Assembly: GCA_033032865.1 (NCBI GenBank)
Contig: JAWHQI010000523.1
Location: 744,001 to 808,000, forward strand
Length of the DNA stretch: 64,000 nucleotides
Direction: 5' to 3'
From: Dactylorhiza incarnata
Taxonomy: Eukaryota > Streptophyta > Magnoliopsida > Asparagales > Orchidaceae
Each line of letters begins with the position of its first letter. The first letter of the stretch is position 1. The position numbers and the translations under genes are program-made. The notes under the pieces are model-generated. The model was not told the origin of the DNA. It saw only the letters and a program-made list of their open reading frames with translations, and made no database searches. This document shows, piece by piece, positions 36,180 through 46,880 of this stretch.

Positions 36180-36484
36180 ATTTCTATGATCTGTGAATAG
36201 TAAAATCATATCGCGACTATACATTCTAACCGCGCGGTCAATGACCTAAGTGGTTAGATTCACCAGAAAAATAAAAGAAGCAAAGGCATCCAGGAAAACA
36301 GAAGCAAGCATACATCACAGATCGAGCGACCTGAAGTCGGTTCGAATAAAGCATGAGATCTAAAACAGAACACAAAGTATAGCGGTTAAATAAGAGACCG
36401 CACGAGTTATCCAGAATACAAGACAAAGAACATAGTTCAAACCAATAAGCCACGCTTATAGTACAAATTGTTCTCAAAGGCCGG

Positions 36485-38595
36485 TCACGGCTGACGGCGT
36501 TCTGGGGAGACATCCTCTCTGTGAAGTCGCGCGACCTGGTCACTGGTTGTGTTCAGGAGAGAGTAAATCTGGCTTGTATGATAATGAAGGTGGTTGATTG
36601 TGCTATGAAGCCGCCCGGCATCCCTTTCGACCCGCGTAGCGGCAATCATACGGGGGGTTGCGGCGGCCTCGTCAATCATTGGATCAGCCGCCCGGACTGG
36701 GGGAGGATTCGAGCCCGCTCCAATAGTCGGGCGGCTAACAGCTACCACCCCATCGTTCATATTTCGCCGACCAGCGGCGACTTCTCTGGTTAACCGCAGG
36801 AACTTATCCTGGTAATATTTCGAGTCGCTCTCAAATTTAGCAGAGGCTCTCTTCTCCTTCTCCAGTTGAGCGGTTAGAGCAGCTCGCGTAGCCACCACTG
36901 CTGCCCGCGCGGCCTCAAGCTGAGTCTCCAGGACTTTCTCCTTTTCTGAGCCGGATTTCCTGTTGATCTCCGACTGCGCCTTCAGCGCCTCTTCAGCCTT
37001 CTTCCTCGCAATCTGCTCAGCCTCCAGAGCGGTCCGAGTGGCGGCCTCCCGGTCTTCTACCTCCTTCAAGCGGGCTCTCAGGTTGACCAGATCTTCCTCG
37101 AGATGGTCAAACAGCTGCAGTCCTTCCGGCAAAGTCGTTGCACTGGTTGGAATCAGTGGAACTAACGGAGGCGGGCTGGCCTCAAGGTCGCCCGGCTTCG
37201 TAACCTGATCCACGCTATCTGAAAGAAGCCGCTCGGTTATGAAAAGTAAGAGCATGCAACGCCATATATATATATACAAATGAACATAAATACAAGAGCA
37301 GTGCCTGGACGGACAGGCCACTTAGACCGTTCCGGATTCATCCTCTGACATTGCTCACGCCAGAGTCTTTCCGTACTTTGTCTAACAGAAGGGAACCGGG
37401 CCGCTAAAGAAAGGAGGATCGGCGGCGGGTTCACTAATTTATTATGGCGAGGCCGCGGAATGGAGAAGCGGGCAGCTTTATAGTCCGTGGAGCCCTTACC
37501 TGCCACAAGAGGATCAGGCCGCGATGGCTTGTTCAAAGTTCGTTCCGCCCCCTCCTTCTTCACCATCATTATTTCTTCCCCGGTCATCGCTGGGGGAACT
37601 TCCTCCCGCGCTTTCAGCATTTCTTCAAGCTCCCTCGTTCTCTCTTCGACCTCCAAGGCAGTCCGGGCGGCAGCTTCTCGTTCTTCGGCCTCCGTCCGAG
37701 CGGTCTCTTCAGGCCGGACTGTATTATCAGTGGCAGAGGGATTTTGTCTGGAAACAATCGGGCTGTCAAGAAGCTGATCTCGCTTCACCAGCTCATCCAT
37801 ACCCCTGAAGATCCCATTAAAAGATAAGCTGCTCGCCGAGTCCGGAGGCAGTTCGCCCGGTTTCGTATCAGGGGTAGCCGGTGATTCATTTGACTTGTTG
37901 GGTGGAGGAGTCGCAAGGCCTAGCTCCTCCTTTAGTCGCGAATTGGTCTGGAGGAGGGATTCGGTCGGTTTCTTAAGAGCCGCCCTTTCCTTAGCGGCTA
38001 ACCTCTTGACCTTCTTCGTTATCCGCTCGGTCACGGACCCAGTCTTCTTCCTTTTCCTCTCCTTCTTGCTCGGAGCTGGGCTAACCTCTTTGGAAGGGCT
38101 GGGGTAGTCGTCCACGGACAAAGGGGTATTCAGATCGCCCGCCCTTGGGGAGTTGACCGCCTCTTCCTCCAAGTTTCTAACTAGCAGATGGGGGTTCCCA
38201 GAAGGAGTAATCTCCATGCCAAACGAGTCGTTTTCGCCGGTCTTCTTCGAAGGGCTACCGGTATCAGCTTTTTCAGGAGGAGCGGTCTCCTCTTTGTTCA
38301 GCGGGTTGGCGACCTGTTGACCAGGGTCTTCTGAAGGAATCAGCGGGTCACCAAGAAGAGGCCTCGAACTGTTCGCCACGGGCTCTGCAGGAGTCTTGGG
38401 AGTTGTTAAGTCCACGACCGGTTTGGGGCTATCCGCTGCGGCCTTCTCGGCCCGCTTTCTCTTTTTCCGGTCCTTCCGGTCTTGCTTTTCCTTCTCCTTA
38501 TTCGATTTCTCCGACGATTCGCGCCTCTTATCTTCCACCCTCTTCTGATCTCCGCTGGGATCCACGCGGTCTAACACAGCGTCCAGGAAGTCCAT
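36485..38595 (-). CDS. Antisense gene X2 of element B (basic coiled-coil protein, 2 exons)
   Basis: Exon 1 is 38595-37500 and exon 2 is 37218-36485, joined across an intron of 281 nt (GTAAGG...TTCAG), giving 609 aa. It starts MDFLDAVLDRVDP. Two strongly basic segments (KDRKKRKRAEKAA and KKERKRKKTG...TKKVKRLAAKER) look like nuclear localisation signals. A conserved block LSFNGIFRGMDELVKRDQLL follows. Long charged helices flank the intron (EEREAAARTALEVEERTREL; LRARLKEVEDREAATRTALE). The C-terminus LHRED.SPERRQP is shared with A and C. I recognise no catalytic domain and no named family. It is adjacent to the 3' LTR, with its own TATA box. A nuclear structural or nucleic-acid-binding role is possible, but that is inference. 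Confidence 0.78.
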
Positions 38596-38689
38596 TGCGG
38601 AAGAATTGCCGGTCTTAAAAATTCTAACCGCAACTGGCGAGTAATACCCCGTGATTTCAGGAAAAACTCCGCAGAATGAATTCTCTGGC

Positions 38690-38702
38690 TCTCTTATAGA
38701 AT
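38690..38702 (-). promoter_or_regulatory. TATA box of antisense gene X2 (B)
   Basis: AAATTCTATAAGAG on the minus strand, ~100 bp before the ATG at 38595, inside the short gap between X2 and the 3' LTR. Confidence 0.6.
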
Positions 38703-38773
38703 TTAAGGCAGGTCGGATGCGGTCTCCCGGTCAAAGCGAATATTTTCGAAATTCTCTTGAGATTTGAAAATAT

Positions 38774-38783
38774 GCGGGGATTA
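38774..38783 (+). promoter_or_regulatory. Polypurine tract of B
   Basis: GCGGGGATTA directly precedes the 3' LTR at 38784. Confidence 0.8.
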
Positions 38784-39619
38784 TGTTTAACCGGAAAACC
38801 GCTTCTCGGGTTGGACCATTAGCAGACCGCTCGAACTCCTGGGTCAGGCCGCTGGGTCCCGGGATCAGCGGTTCCCAGTTCAAGAAGGGCCAGGCCGGGC
38901 GGCCTGGTGTCATTTCCGGATTGCCCCCAAAGGGAGAAGAACGTCAAGAGCTAAGGCAAAAAGTTCATCCGCAGTCTCAGCTAGAAGGCCGCGCGGGTTG
39001 TCCCATAGAAACTCGAGGTTCCAGCCCCGAAGAACAAGCCGGGGCTCCAGATCAAAGGCTATCTGAGTTACCTTGTGAAAAACGGCTAAGTCATGACCAG
39101 AAGGCAGACCGCGGCCTCAATCTCCAGGCCGCTCGGTCTGCATCATTGACTTAGTCCCGGTATCCTCAGCCTCAAGTCAGACGGGTAGGGAAGGCAGGCC
39201 GTCAGGTCGCGCGGCCTCTTTCTTTTTTCTTCTTTATGCATCCCGTCACCGCCTGCCCGTTTCTCCTGTACCCGGGCAGGAGGTTATTTTATCCCTGCCC
39301 ATTCGGGCAGGCCCCCAAGCCTATAAATAGGGGGCGGCACTGTTCACAAGACACGCACACTCGAATCGAAGAGCTCGCTTGTCGGAGCTCCGGTCTCGAG
39401 TTTCTGGTCTCGCGAACTGTTTGACCGGCCGGCTTCTGCTTTCCTGCACTTGTAACCGCTACTTTTCAATCAAAGGAAAGCCCGTCGCAAGAGTGGCATT
39501 TGCCGCGGCGGGCGAAGTCCGGCCTCGACCGCTGCTAGCGGTCTAAATTCTCTAACCAAATAGTAACCGATAATCCGCAGCCCTCGATTTTCTTCGTGAG
39601 CGCACTTTTGAATCAAACA
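38784..39619 (+). mobile_element. 3' LTR of element B
   Basis: It is 836 bp and starts TGTTTAACCGG, where the 5' LTR has TGTTTGCCCGG. Otherwise it is nearly identical. TATAAATA is at 39322-39329. The end TTGAATCAAACA is followed by TSD GATGG. Confidence 0.95.
39480..39513 (+). promoter_or_regulatory. Conserved LTR bulged hairpin (B, 3' LTR)
   Basis: GCCCGTCGC / GCGGCGGGC, bulge AAGAGT, loop ATTT, same as the 5' LTR. Confidence 0.75.
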
Positions 39620-40015
39620 GATGGAATTCGGCGGAAGCTGTCCGGGCACGACCCCGTAGTGATCGAGAATAGTGATGACTTCAAGAGGAGGGGGAAATCT
39701 GAAGCCATACTTAAAGTGATCGACGGGAATGGCGATCTTAGTAGAAGATGAAGAATTTATCCGCTCGTCACGTAACGGAAGTCGGGCGGTTACATTGCTT
39801 CCAACCATATATTCTGCAATAAAATCATCTGACTCGCTTTGAGTTAAGCGGCATTCCTTATGATTGGCCGATCGAAAAGCAGAAGCCGCGTCAGTTCGGA
39901 CCGCGTGAGCTTTCTCAGACCGCGACGACTGCTGCCTAGCTCGCGCCAGGCCGTGCGGATTACAACGTAAAGCGGCACAGATAAAAGGAAAGAGCAGTAG
40001 CTTGCGCATAGGCAA
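39620..40015 (-). pseudogene. Antisense gene X1 of element A, 5' part of exon 1
   Basis: The frame is open from ATG 40015 (MPMRKLLLFPF) to the B insertion at 39620, where it reads GQLPPNSI and continues at 25817. The position aligned with the ATG of B and C is CTG at 39949 (LARARQQSSRS), so the usual start is lost or moved upstream. From that CTG to the exon 1 donor there are 715 nt, exactly the exon 1 length of B and C. TATAAGTT at 40038-40031 lies ~85 bp before the CTG. Conserved blocks are CRLTQSESDDFIAEYMVGSN and LPLRDERINSS. Confidence 0.83.
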
Positions 40016-40030
40016 GACCGACTAAGCAAA

Positions 40031-40038
40031 AACTTATA
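40031..40038 (-). promoter_or_regulatory. Possible TATA box of antisense gene X1 (A)
   Basis: TATAAGTT on the minus strand in the equivalent place to the X1 TATA box of B and C, but with weaker context. Confidence 0.45.
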
Positions 40039-40246
40039 ATAAACATGAAAGTTCGGCAAGGAATCACCAGCATCCAGCGCTAGTCGCGCGACCTGCACAT
40101 CAATTCGGCATAAACTATGCATGTTATAGGCGCAACAGAAGGCGCTAAAAGAAAATACTATCCAAAGTAAACCAGAACATCAGATCATCCCGGGGAGTAA
40201 ATAAGAGAATTATTACAGACATAGTTCATGAAAAATTAAAAGTCGC

Positions 40247-41580
40247 TTATGGCTGACGTGGCTCTTGAGGATTATCCTCACGATGAAGCCGCACGACCTG
40301 GTCACCGGTCTGAATAAGAAGGCTATAAATTTGACTTGAGTGATAGTGGATATGATTGAGCATGCTATGAAGCCGCGCGGCGTCCCTTTCTACCCGCGCA
40401 GCAAGGATCGTACGAGCAGAAGGAGACCCGGCAGGATCATTCGCGGAAGGATCAGACGCCCTAATAAGTAAGGGATTAGAGCTCGCCCCAACAGTAGGGC
40501 GGTTCGGCATCCGAGCTCTTTCATCAGTAGACGAGCGCCGGCTCTCGCCAACCTCTCTGGCCATGCGAAGATATTTGTTTTGATAATATTTACAGTCATC
40601 CTCAAGCTTTGAGGACATCTTTTTCTCTCTATCAAGACGCGCGGTTATTGTAGCGATTTGATCTATCAGCATCTGTTCCTTTTCAAGCCGCGCCTTCTTC
40701 TCAAATTCTAGTCGAGCCTCCAACACACTCTCATTCTCCGGCCTCCTTTTCTTCTCGGCCTCCAGATCAGCCCGCGCATTCTCCAGATCAGCCCGCGCAT
40801 TCTCTAGGTCAGCCCGCGCCGCCTCTAAATGGCCCTCGATCGCCAGACGCTCCTCTTGTCTCTCTTTCCTTTCAACCTCTAGTGCAACCCGGGCGACCTC
40901 TTCTTTCTTCTCCATTTCTCTTATCTTCACTTCCAAGTTACTCAGAAGAAACTGAAGGTTGGCCAGCTCCTCCTGTCCGGAATTTAATATTGGCATAAGA
41001 TTCGGTATCTGAGGAAGAGCTGGAAGGCTAGAGATCAGGTCGCCCGGTCTCACCATGTCCTCCGGTTTGTCTACAAGAGAAAATTGTAATTAGCACAGCC
41101 GAAGGCGGATAGAATAATTAAGGAATTATAAAAGTTGAAATGCCTGAATAAACAGGCCGCTTCAACTGTTCCGTATCTATTCTCCGACGTTGTTCTCGCC
41201 ATGTCCGTTCGGTATTCCTTCGTCTGGCGGCCAGCGTTTGAGTAAAAAGAGGGAAGAAGCTTGGCGGTGGATTCAACAACAATTTATTTTGCTTTTTCCG
41301 AGGTCGCGGAATGAAGAAGCGGATAGTTTCATAATCCGCACCGGGCTTACCTGGAGCGAACGGGTCGGGCAACTGCGGCCTGCCTTGCGACCGTATCTTC
41401 TCCGCCTTTATACCTATTAGGCGCAGACCGACTAAGGTTCGGTCTTTCTCTTCTCGAGCGGTCTTCTCGGAATCACCAGTATTTTCGTCAGGAGAAATAA
41501 TTTGGCTCGAGGTCACGGGGTTATCAAGTAACATATACTTATTCAGAAAATCATCCATCCCTCTGAGGATACCCCCGATC
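40247..41580 (-). pseudogene. Antisense gene X2 of element A, 3' part
   Basis: The exon 1 end (41580-41351) continues the frame broken by C and reads SIGGILRGMDDFLNKYMLLD. The intron 41350-41071 is GTAAGC...TGTAG. Exon 2 is 41070-40247 and ends LHREDNPQEPRQP. Exon 2 is a long charged coiled coil with a tandem 7-residue repeat (ENARADL, three times) coded by a 21-bp repeat near 40770-40830. Together with 56371-55533 the joined frame is 631 codons including the stop, with no lesion other than the insertion of C. Confidence 0.85.
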
Positions 41581-41585
41581 GACAT
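41581..41585. repeat. Target-site duplication of element C (left)
   Basis: GACAT here and at 55533-55537. Rejoining restores the X2 codons SATSMSIGG in frame. Confidence 0.97.
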
Positions 41586-42420
41586 TGTTCGATTCAAAAG
41601 TGCGCTTACGAAGAAAATTGAAGGCTGCGGACTATCGGTTACTATTTAGTTAGAGAATTCAGACCGCTAGCAGCGGTCGAGGCCAGACTTCGCCCGTCGC
41701 GGCAAATGCCACTCCTGCGACGGGCTTTCCTTTGATTGAAAAGTAGCGGTTACAAATGCGAGAAAGCAGAAGCCGGCCGGTTAACAGTTCGCGAGACCAG
41801 AAACTCGAGACCGGAGCTCAGACAAGCGAGCTCTTGGATTCGAGTGTGCGTGTCTTGTGAACAGTGTCGCCCCCTATTTATAGGCTTGGGGGCCTGCCCG
41901 AATGGGCAGGGATAAAATAACCTCCTGCCCGGGTACAGGAGAAACGGGCAGGCGGTGACGGGATGCACAAAGAAGAAAAAGAAAGAGGCCGCGCGACCTG
42001 TCGGCCTGCCTTCCCGACCTGTCTTGCTTGCGGCTGAGGACACCGGGACCAAGTCAATAATGCAGACCGCGCGGTTTGGAGATTGAGGCCGCGGTCTGCC
42101 TTCTGGTCATGACTTAGCCGATCTTCACGAGGTAACTTGGATAGCCTTCGATCTGGAGCCCCGGCCTGTTCTTCGGGGCTGGAACTTCGGGTTTCTATGG
42201 GACAACCCGCACGGTCTTCTAGCTGAGACCGCGGATGATCTTCTTGCCTTGGCTCTTTGACGATCTTATCCCTTTGGGGGCGATCCGGAAATGACACCAG
42301 GCCGCCCGGCCTGGCCCTTCTTGAACTGAGAACCGCCGATCCCGGGACCCAGCGGCTTGGCCCAGGAGTCCGCGCGGTCTGATAACGGTCTAACCCAAGA
42401 AGCGGTTTTCCGGGCAAACA
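41586..42420 (-). mobile_element. 3' LTR of element C
   Basis: It is 835 bp; read on the minus strand it starts TGTTTGCCCGGAAAACC and ends TTGAATCGAACA. TATAAATA (minus) is at 41882-41875. Confidence 0.95.
41692..41725 (-). promoter_or_regulatory. Conserved LTR bulged hairpin (C, 3' LTR)
   Basis: On the minus strand GCCCGTCGC / GCGACGGGC is a perfect 9 bp; the bulge is AGGAGT and the loop ATTT. The T-A pair replaces the T-G of B. Confidence 0.78.
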
Positions 42421-42430
42421 TAATCCCCGC
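42421..42430 (-). promoter_or_regulatory. Polypurine tract of C
   Basis: GCGGGGATTA on the minus strand, adjacent to the 3' LTR. Confidence 0.8.
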
Positions 42431-42505
42431 ATATTTTCAAATCTCAAAAGAATTTCGAAAATATTAGCTTTGACCGGGAGACCGCATCCGACCTGCCTTG
42501 AATTC

Positions 42506-42513
42506 TATAAGAG
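42506..42513 (+). promoter_or_regulatory. TATA box of antisense gene X2 (C)
   Basis: TATAAGAG in AATTCTATAAGAGAGCC, ~100 bp before the ATG at 42610. Matches B. Confidence 0.62.
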
Positions 42514-42609
42514 AGCCAGAGAATTCATTCTACGGAGTTTTTTCTTGAAATCACGGGGTATTACTCGCCAGTTGCGGTCAGAATTTTTAAGACCGGCAAT
42601 TCTTCAGCA

Positions 42610-44673
42610 ATGGACTTCCTGGATACTGTGCTAGACCGCGTGGATCCCAGCGGAGACCAGAAGAGGGCAGAAGATAAGAGGCGCGAACCGTTGGAGAAGC
42701 CGAATAAGGAGAAAGAAAAGCAAGACCGGAAAGATCGGAAGAAGAGGAAGCGGGCTGAGAAGGCCGCAGCGGCTAGCCCCAAGCCAGTCGTAGACTTATC
42801 AACTCCCAAAACTCCTGCAAAGCCCGTGATAAACAGTTCGGGGCCTCCCCCTGATGTCTCGTCGATCCCTCCTAGCGACCTCAACCAACAGACTGCTAGC
42901 TTGCCGAGCAAAGAGGTGGCCGCCACTTCTGAAAAAGTTGTTTCAGACAGCCCTTCGAAGAAGGTCGGCGAAACTGCCTCGTTTGGAGTGGAAATCACCC
43001 CATCCGGGAACCCTCACCTGCTTGTCAGGGATCTAGAGGAAGAGGCGGTTAGCTCCCCCAGGATGGGCGAACCGAATACTCCTCTGTCCGTGGACGATTA
43101 TCCCAGCCCCCTAAAAGAAGTTCACCCATCTCCGGGTAAGAGAGAGAGGAAGAGGAAGCAGACCGGGTCCGTGACCGAGCGGATAACAAAGAAGGTCAAG
43201 AGGTTAGCCGCTAAGGAAAGGGCGGCTCTCAAGAAACCGACCAACTCCCTCCTCCAGACCAATTCGCGACTAAAGGAGGAGCTAGGCCTCGCGACTCCTC
43301 CATCCAACAAGTCAAATGAATCACCGGCTACCCCTGATACGAAACCGGGCGAACTGCCTCCGGACTCGGCGAGCAGCTTATCTTTCAATGGGATCTTTAG
43401 GGGTATGGACGAGTTGGTGAAGCGAGATCAGCTTCTTGACAGCCCGATTGTTCCCAGGCAAAATCCCTCTGCCACTGATAATACAGTCCGGCCTGAAGAG
43501 ACCGCTCGGACGGAGACCGAAGAAAGAGAAGCTGCCGCCCGGACTGCCTTGGAGGTCGAAGAGAGAACGAGGGAGCATGAAGAAGTTCTGAGAGCGCGGG
43601 AGGAGGTTCCCCCAGCGATGACCGGGGAGGAGATAATGACGGTGAAGAAGGAGAGGGCGGAACGGGCCTTGAACAAGCCGTCGCGGCCTGATCCTCTTGC
43701 GGCAGGTAAGGATTCTACGGACTACAAAGCTGTCCGCTTTTCCATTCCGCGGCCTCGCCATAATAAATTAGTGAACCCGCCGCCGAGCCTCTTTTCTTTA
43801 GCGGCCCGGCTCCCTTTCATTAGGCCAAGTACGGAGAGACTCTGGCGTGAGCAATGTCAGAGGATGAACTCGGGACGGTCTAAATGGCCTGCCCGCCCAG
43901 GCACTGCTCTCGTATTTATGTTCATTTTTACTTATATATAGCGTTGCATGCTTTTATTTTTCATAACCAAACGGCTTCTTTCAGATAGCGCGGACCAGAT
44001 TATGAAACCGGGCGACCTTGAGGCCAGCCTGCCTTCGCTAGCTCCCCTGATTTCAACCTGTGCGACGACCTTGCCGGAAGGGCCGCAGCTGTTTGATCGC
44101 CTTGAGGCAGATCTGATCAACCTGAGAGCCCGCTTGAAGGAGGCAGAAAACCAGGAGGCCGCCACTCGGACCGCTCTGGCACAATCAGAGATTGACAGGA
44201 GATCCAGCACAGAGAGGGTGAAAGTCCTGGAGACTCAGCTTGAGGCCGCGCGGGCAGCAGTGGTGGCTACGCGGGCTGCTCTGACCGTCCAACTGGAAAA
44301 AGAGAAGAGAGCCTCTGCCAAATTTGAGAGCGACTCGAAATATTACCAGGATAAATTCCTGCGCTTAACCAGAGAAGTCGCCGCTGGTCGGCGAAATATG
44401 AACGATGGGGTGGTAGCTGTTAGCCGCCCGACTATTGGAGCGGGCTCGAATCCTCCCCCAGTCCGGGCGGCTGATCCAATGATTGACGAGGCCGCCGCAA
44501 CCCCCCGTATGATTGCCGCTTCGCGGGTCGAAAGGGATGCCGGGCGGCTTCATAGTACAATCAACCACCTCCACTTTCATACTAGCCAGATTTATTCTCT
44601 TTTGAACACCACCAGCGACCAGGTCGCACGACTTCATAGAGAGGATGCCTCCCCAGAACGCCGTCAGCCGTGA
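42610..44673 (+). CDS. Antisense gene X2 of element C (basic coiled-coil protein, 2 exons)
   Basis: Exon 1 is 42610-43705 and exon 2 is 43985-44673; the intron of 279 nt is GTAAGG...TTCAG. The product is 594 aa. The start MDFLDTVLDRVDPSG, the basic segments (KEKEKQDRKDRKKRKRAE and ERKRKQTGS...TKKVKRLAAKERA), the GIFRGMDELVKRDQLLDSP block and the C-terminal coiled coil ending LHREDASPERRQP agree with B. Compared with B, exon 2 lacks 15 codons inside the charged helix. It lies opposite to gag-pol, between X1 and the 3' LTR. No known domain is recognised. The function is not established. Confidence 0.8.
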
Positions 44674-44976
44674 CCAACTTTTGAGAACTTGTATTATGAA
44701 TGTGGCCCATCGATTTGAACAATGTTTTTTCTCTCTTATTCTGAATAACTCGCGCGGTCTTCTTTTTAACCGCTATATTTGGTGCCTTGTTTAGATCTTA
44801 TGTTTTATTCGAACTGACTTCTGGTCGGGCGAACTGTGATGTATGCTTGTTTCTGTTTTTTCTGGATGCCTTTGCTTCTTTTATTTCTCTGGTGAATCTA
44901 ACCACATAGGCCATTGACCGGGCGGTTAGAATGTATAGCCGCGATATGATTTTACTATTCACAGATCATAGAAATC

Positions 44977-44984
44977 TATAAGTA
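44977..44984 (+). promoter_or_regulatory. TATA box of antisense gene X1 (C)
   Basis: TATAAGTA, ~35 bp before the ATG at 45019, in the X2-X1 gap. Confidence 0.65.
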
Positions 44985-45018
44985 GGGAATTTTCCGAAGT
45001 CATTCTCACGATTTACAG

Positions 45019-46880
45019 ATGGCGCGATCCAAGAACAAGTCGCAGCGACCTGTTAAAGTTAAAGCCGTCCGAGCTGACGCGGCCTTGGCATTCCATTCGG
45101 CGGACCATCCGGAATGCCGCCTCACTCAGAACGAACTGGACGATTTCATTGCCAGTCACATGGTAGGGAGTAATCTGCTCGCGCGACTTCCTTTGCGTGA
45201 CGAGCGGATTAACTCTTCCAATCCGCACCAGATCGCCGTCCCAGTTGACCACTTCGAATATGGCTTCAAGTTTCCACTACCGCTTGAAGTCATTGCCATC
45301 TTTGACCATTATGGGGTTGTGCCCGGTCAGCTTCCGCCGAACTCCATCGCTTCAATATATAGCTTCATCTCTTACCTGCGGTTCGAGCGAACCAGATTCT
45401 CCATCGACCTGTTCAGAAAATTCTTCTCTGTGCGGGCAGTTTCCGACTCGGGGACTTCGACTTATAGGGGGCATCTCTACTTCAGCTGCCACGGGCTGAA
45501 GATTGTCAATCTGGCGAACAAAGTCTCCGACTGGTCGGAGCGGTTTGTAATGCTCGAAGGTAACTTCGGACTGTTGCAAACCGACCCGCAGGTTCGGGGG
45601 GAGGAGGTTTTCCAAATCCCCCAGGTCGGAAAGATCGAGGCGGACACCTTCGCATTCCTTGAGAAGGAGCGGTTGGATATCAACCACTACATCCCGCTGT
45701 TCTTGGAACTGGAGAATATCCTCCCCGAGCATAGTAAGTCCCCTTAGAACGCCTTTATATGACCGCGCGGCCTTCTTTACTTACGCTTTTGATTTCATTT
45801 TGCAGCCGCCCATATCGTTCCTGCGAACAAGCCGGTCACGCCGGCCGGCCCAGTTTTAACCCAGAGGGAGAAGAGGCAGCGGCGAAAGAGGTCGCAATCC
45901 TCGGAAGAAGAGGGCCCGACCTCTTCTGACGACTACGAAATCCTTCGTTCTAGTGGGAACCCGCCCGATCTGCAGGGCAACCCGACCGTCCTTTGGCATA
46001 GGGATGGAAGTCGGATCCGGGTATCCACCGCTCTTCCTCCATGGGGGAGCGACAAAATTGAACGCCATGCCCTAGCCGCCGGGACCGCTTTGTATGGTCG
46101 AAAGACCTTAAGGAGGCTGATGAGAACTCCTGAAGAAGAGCTCCCCCGGCTAGCGGCTCAAGCCGGCGCCTGGGGATTTTCGGCCAACCACTTGATGGCC
46201 CTGGCGTATAAGCGGCTAGTTTCTGCTCAGAAACTTCTGGAGAGAAAGTACGAGGAGCAGGCCGCGGAGAATACGCGGCTTCGAGAGGAGAACGCGCGGC
46301 TTCAGGAAGTCGTGGCGGTGAGTTTTTCAAAAAGACAATGCGGTCCCCTTTGATCAGCCCGGGCGACCTAATTCATTTTGCCTTTCTTTTGCAGAGACAA
46401 TACGAGATGACCAACCCGGCCTTCCAGGACGAGGTGCTACCCCATGTGGCCCAAGGGATCAACAAGGCTTTGGGTCTCATGGGAGACTGGGGCGGTCTGT
46501 CCGAAGGATTCGACGGAACCACCTTCTCCGACCTTTTCCCCGCCTTGGAGGTCCAGCTTGACGAAATCAGCCGACGGAAAAAAGGAAAATCCAAGGTGGG
46601 CGAGGAGGCCGAAACCGACGCGGGCAGGGAGATCGTGCTCCATCAAGGAGGCGATGGAAGTGATGAAGCCGCTGAAGAGGCCGACGCGGATGGAGATGCT
46701 GATGACTATGACGATGAGGACAGCTTGTCCTCTGGATCCACCGGCTCTGCAAGCAAGACCGGGCGGTCTAGCGACAGCAGTTCGTCCGGCTCCTCCTCAC
46801 TAAGTGAAGGTTATTCGCCGGAGGTTGACATCGACTCAATTTCTCCTGTCAAGAAGAAGAAGAAAAAATCGGCAGACTAG
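45019..46880 (+). CDS. Antisense gene X1 of element C (Transposase_28-like protein, 3 exons)
   Basis: Exons are 45019-45733, 45806-46317 and 46395-46880; introns are GTAAGT...GCAG (72 nt) and GTGAGT...GCAG (77 nt). The product is 570 aa. Residues ~78-185 form the 'putative gypsy type transposon' domain (YGFKFPLPLEV, GQLPPNSIASIYSFISYLRF, GHLYFSCHGLKIVNLANKV). TQREKRQRRKRSQ is basic. A coiled coil is at EEQAAENTRLREENARLQE. The C-terminal tail is Asp/Glu-rich, then Ser-rich, and ends in a Lys cluster. The acidic-Ser tail resembles those of chromatin-associated proteins, but that is only a similarity in composition. It converges with pol: the two stop codons face each other across ~2.1 kb. Confidence 0.87.

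Larger units (their letters stand above)
25823..39619 (+). mobile_element. Element B: Tat-type LTR retrotransposon, young but with damaged gag-pol
   Basis: It is 13797 bp with 836-bp LTRs that differ at about seven positions, and TSD GATGG. It has the full plan: primer site, leader, gag-pol, stem-loop repeats, palindrome-rich repeats, antisense X1 and X2, and polypurine tract. It belongs to the same family as C and is inserted in X1 of A. Gag-pol has one frameshift and two stops, while X1 and X2 are open. Confidence 0.96.
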
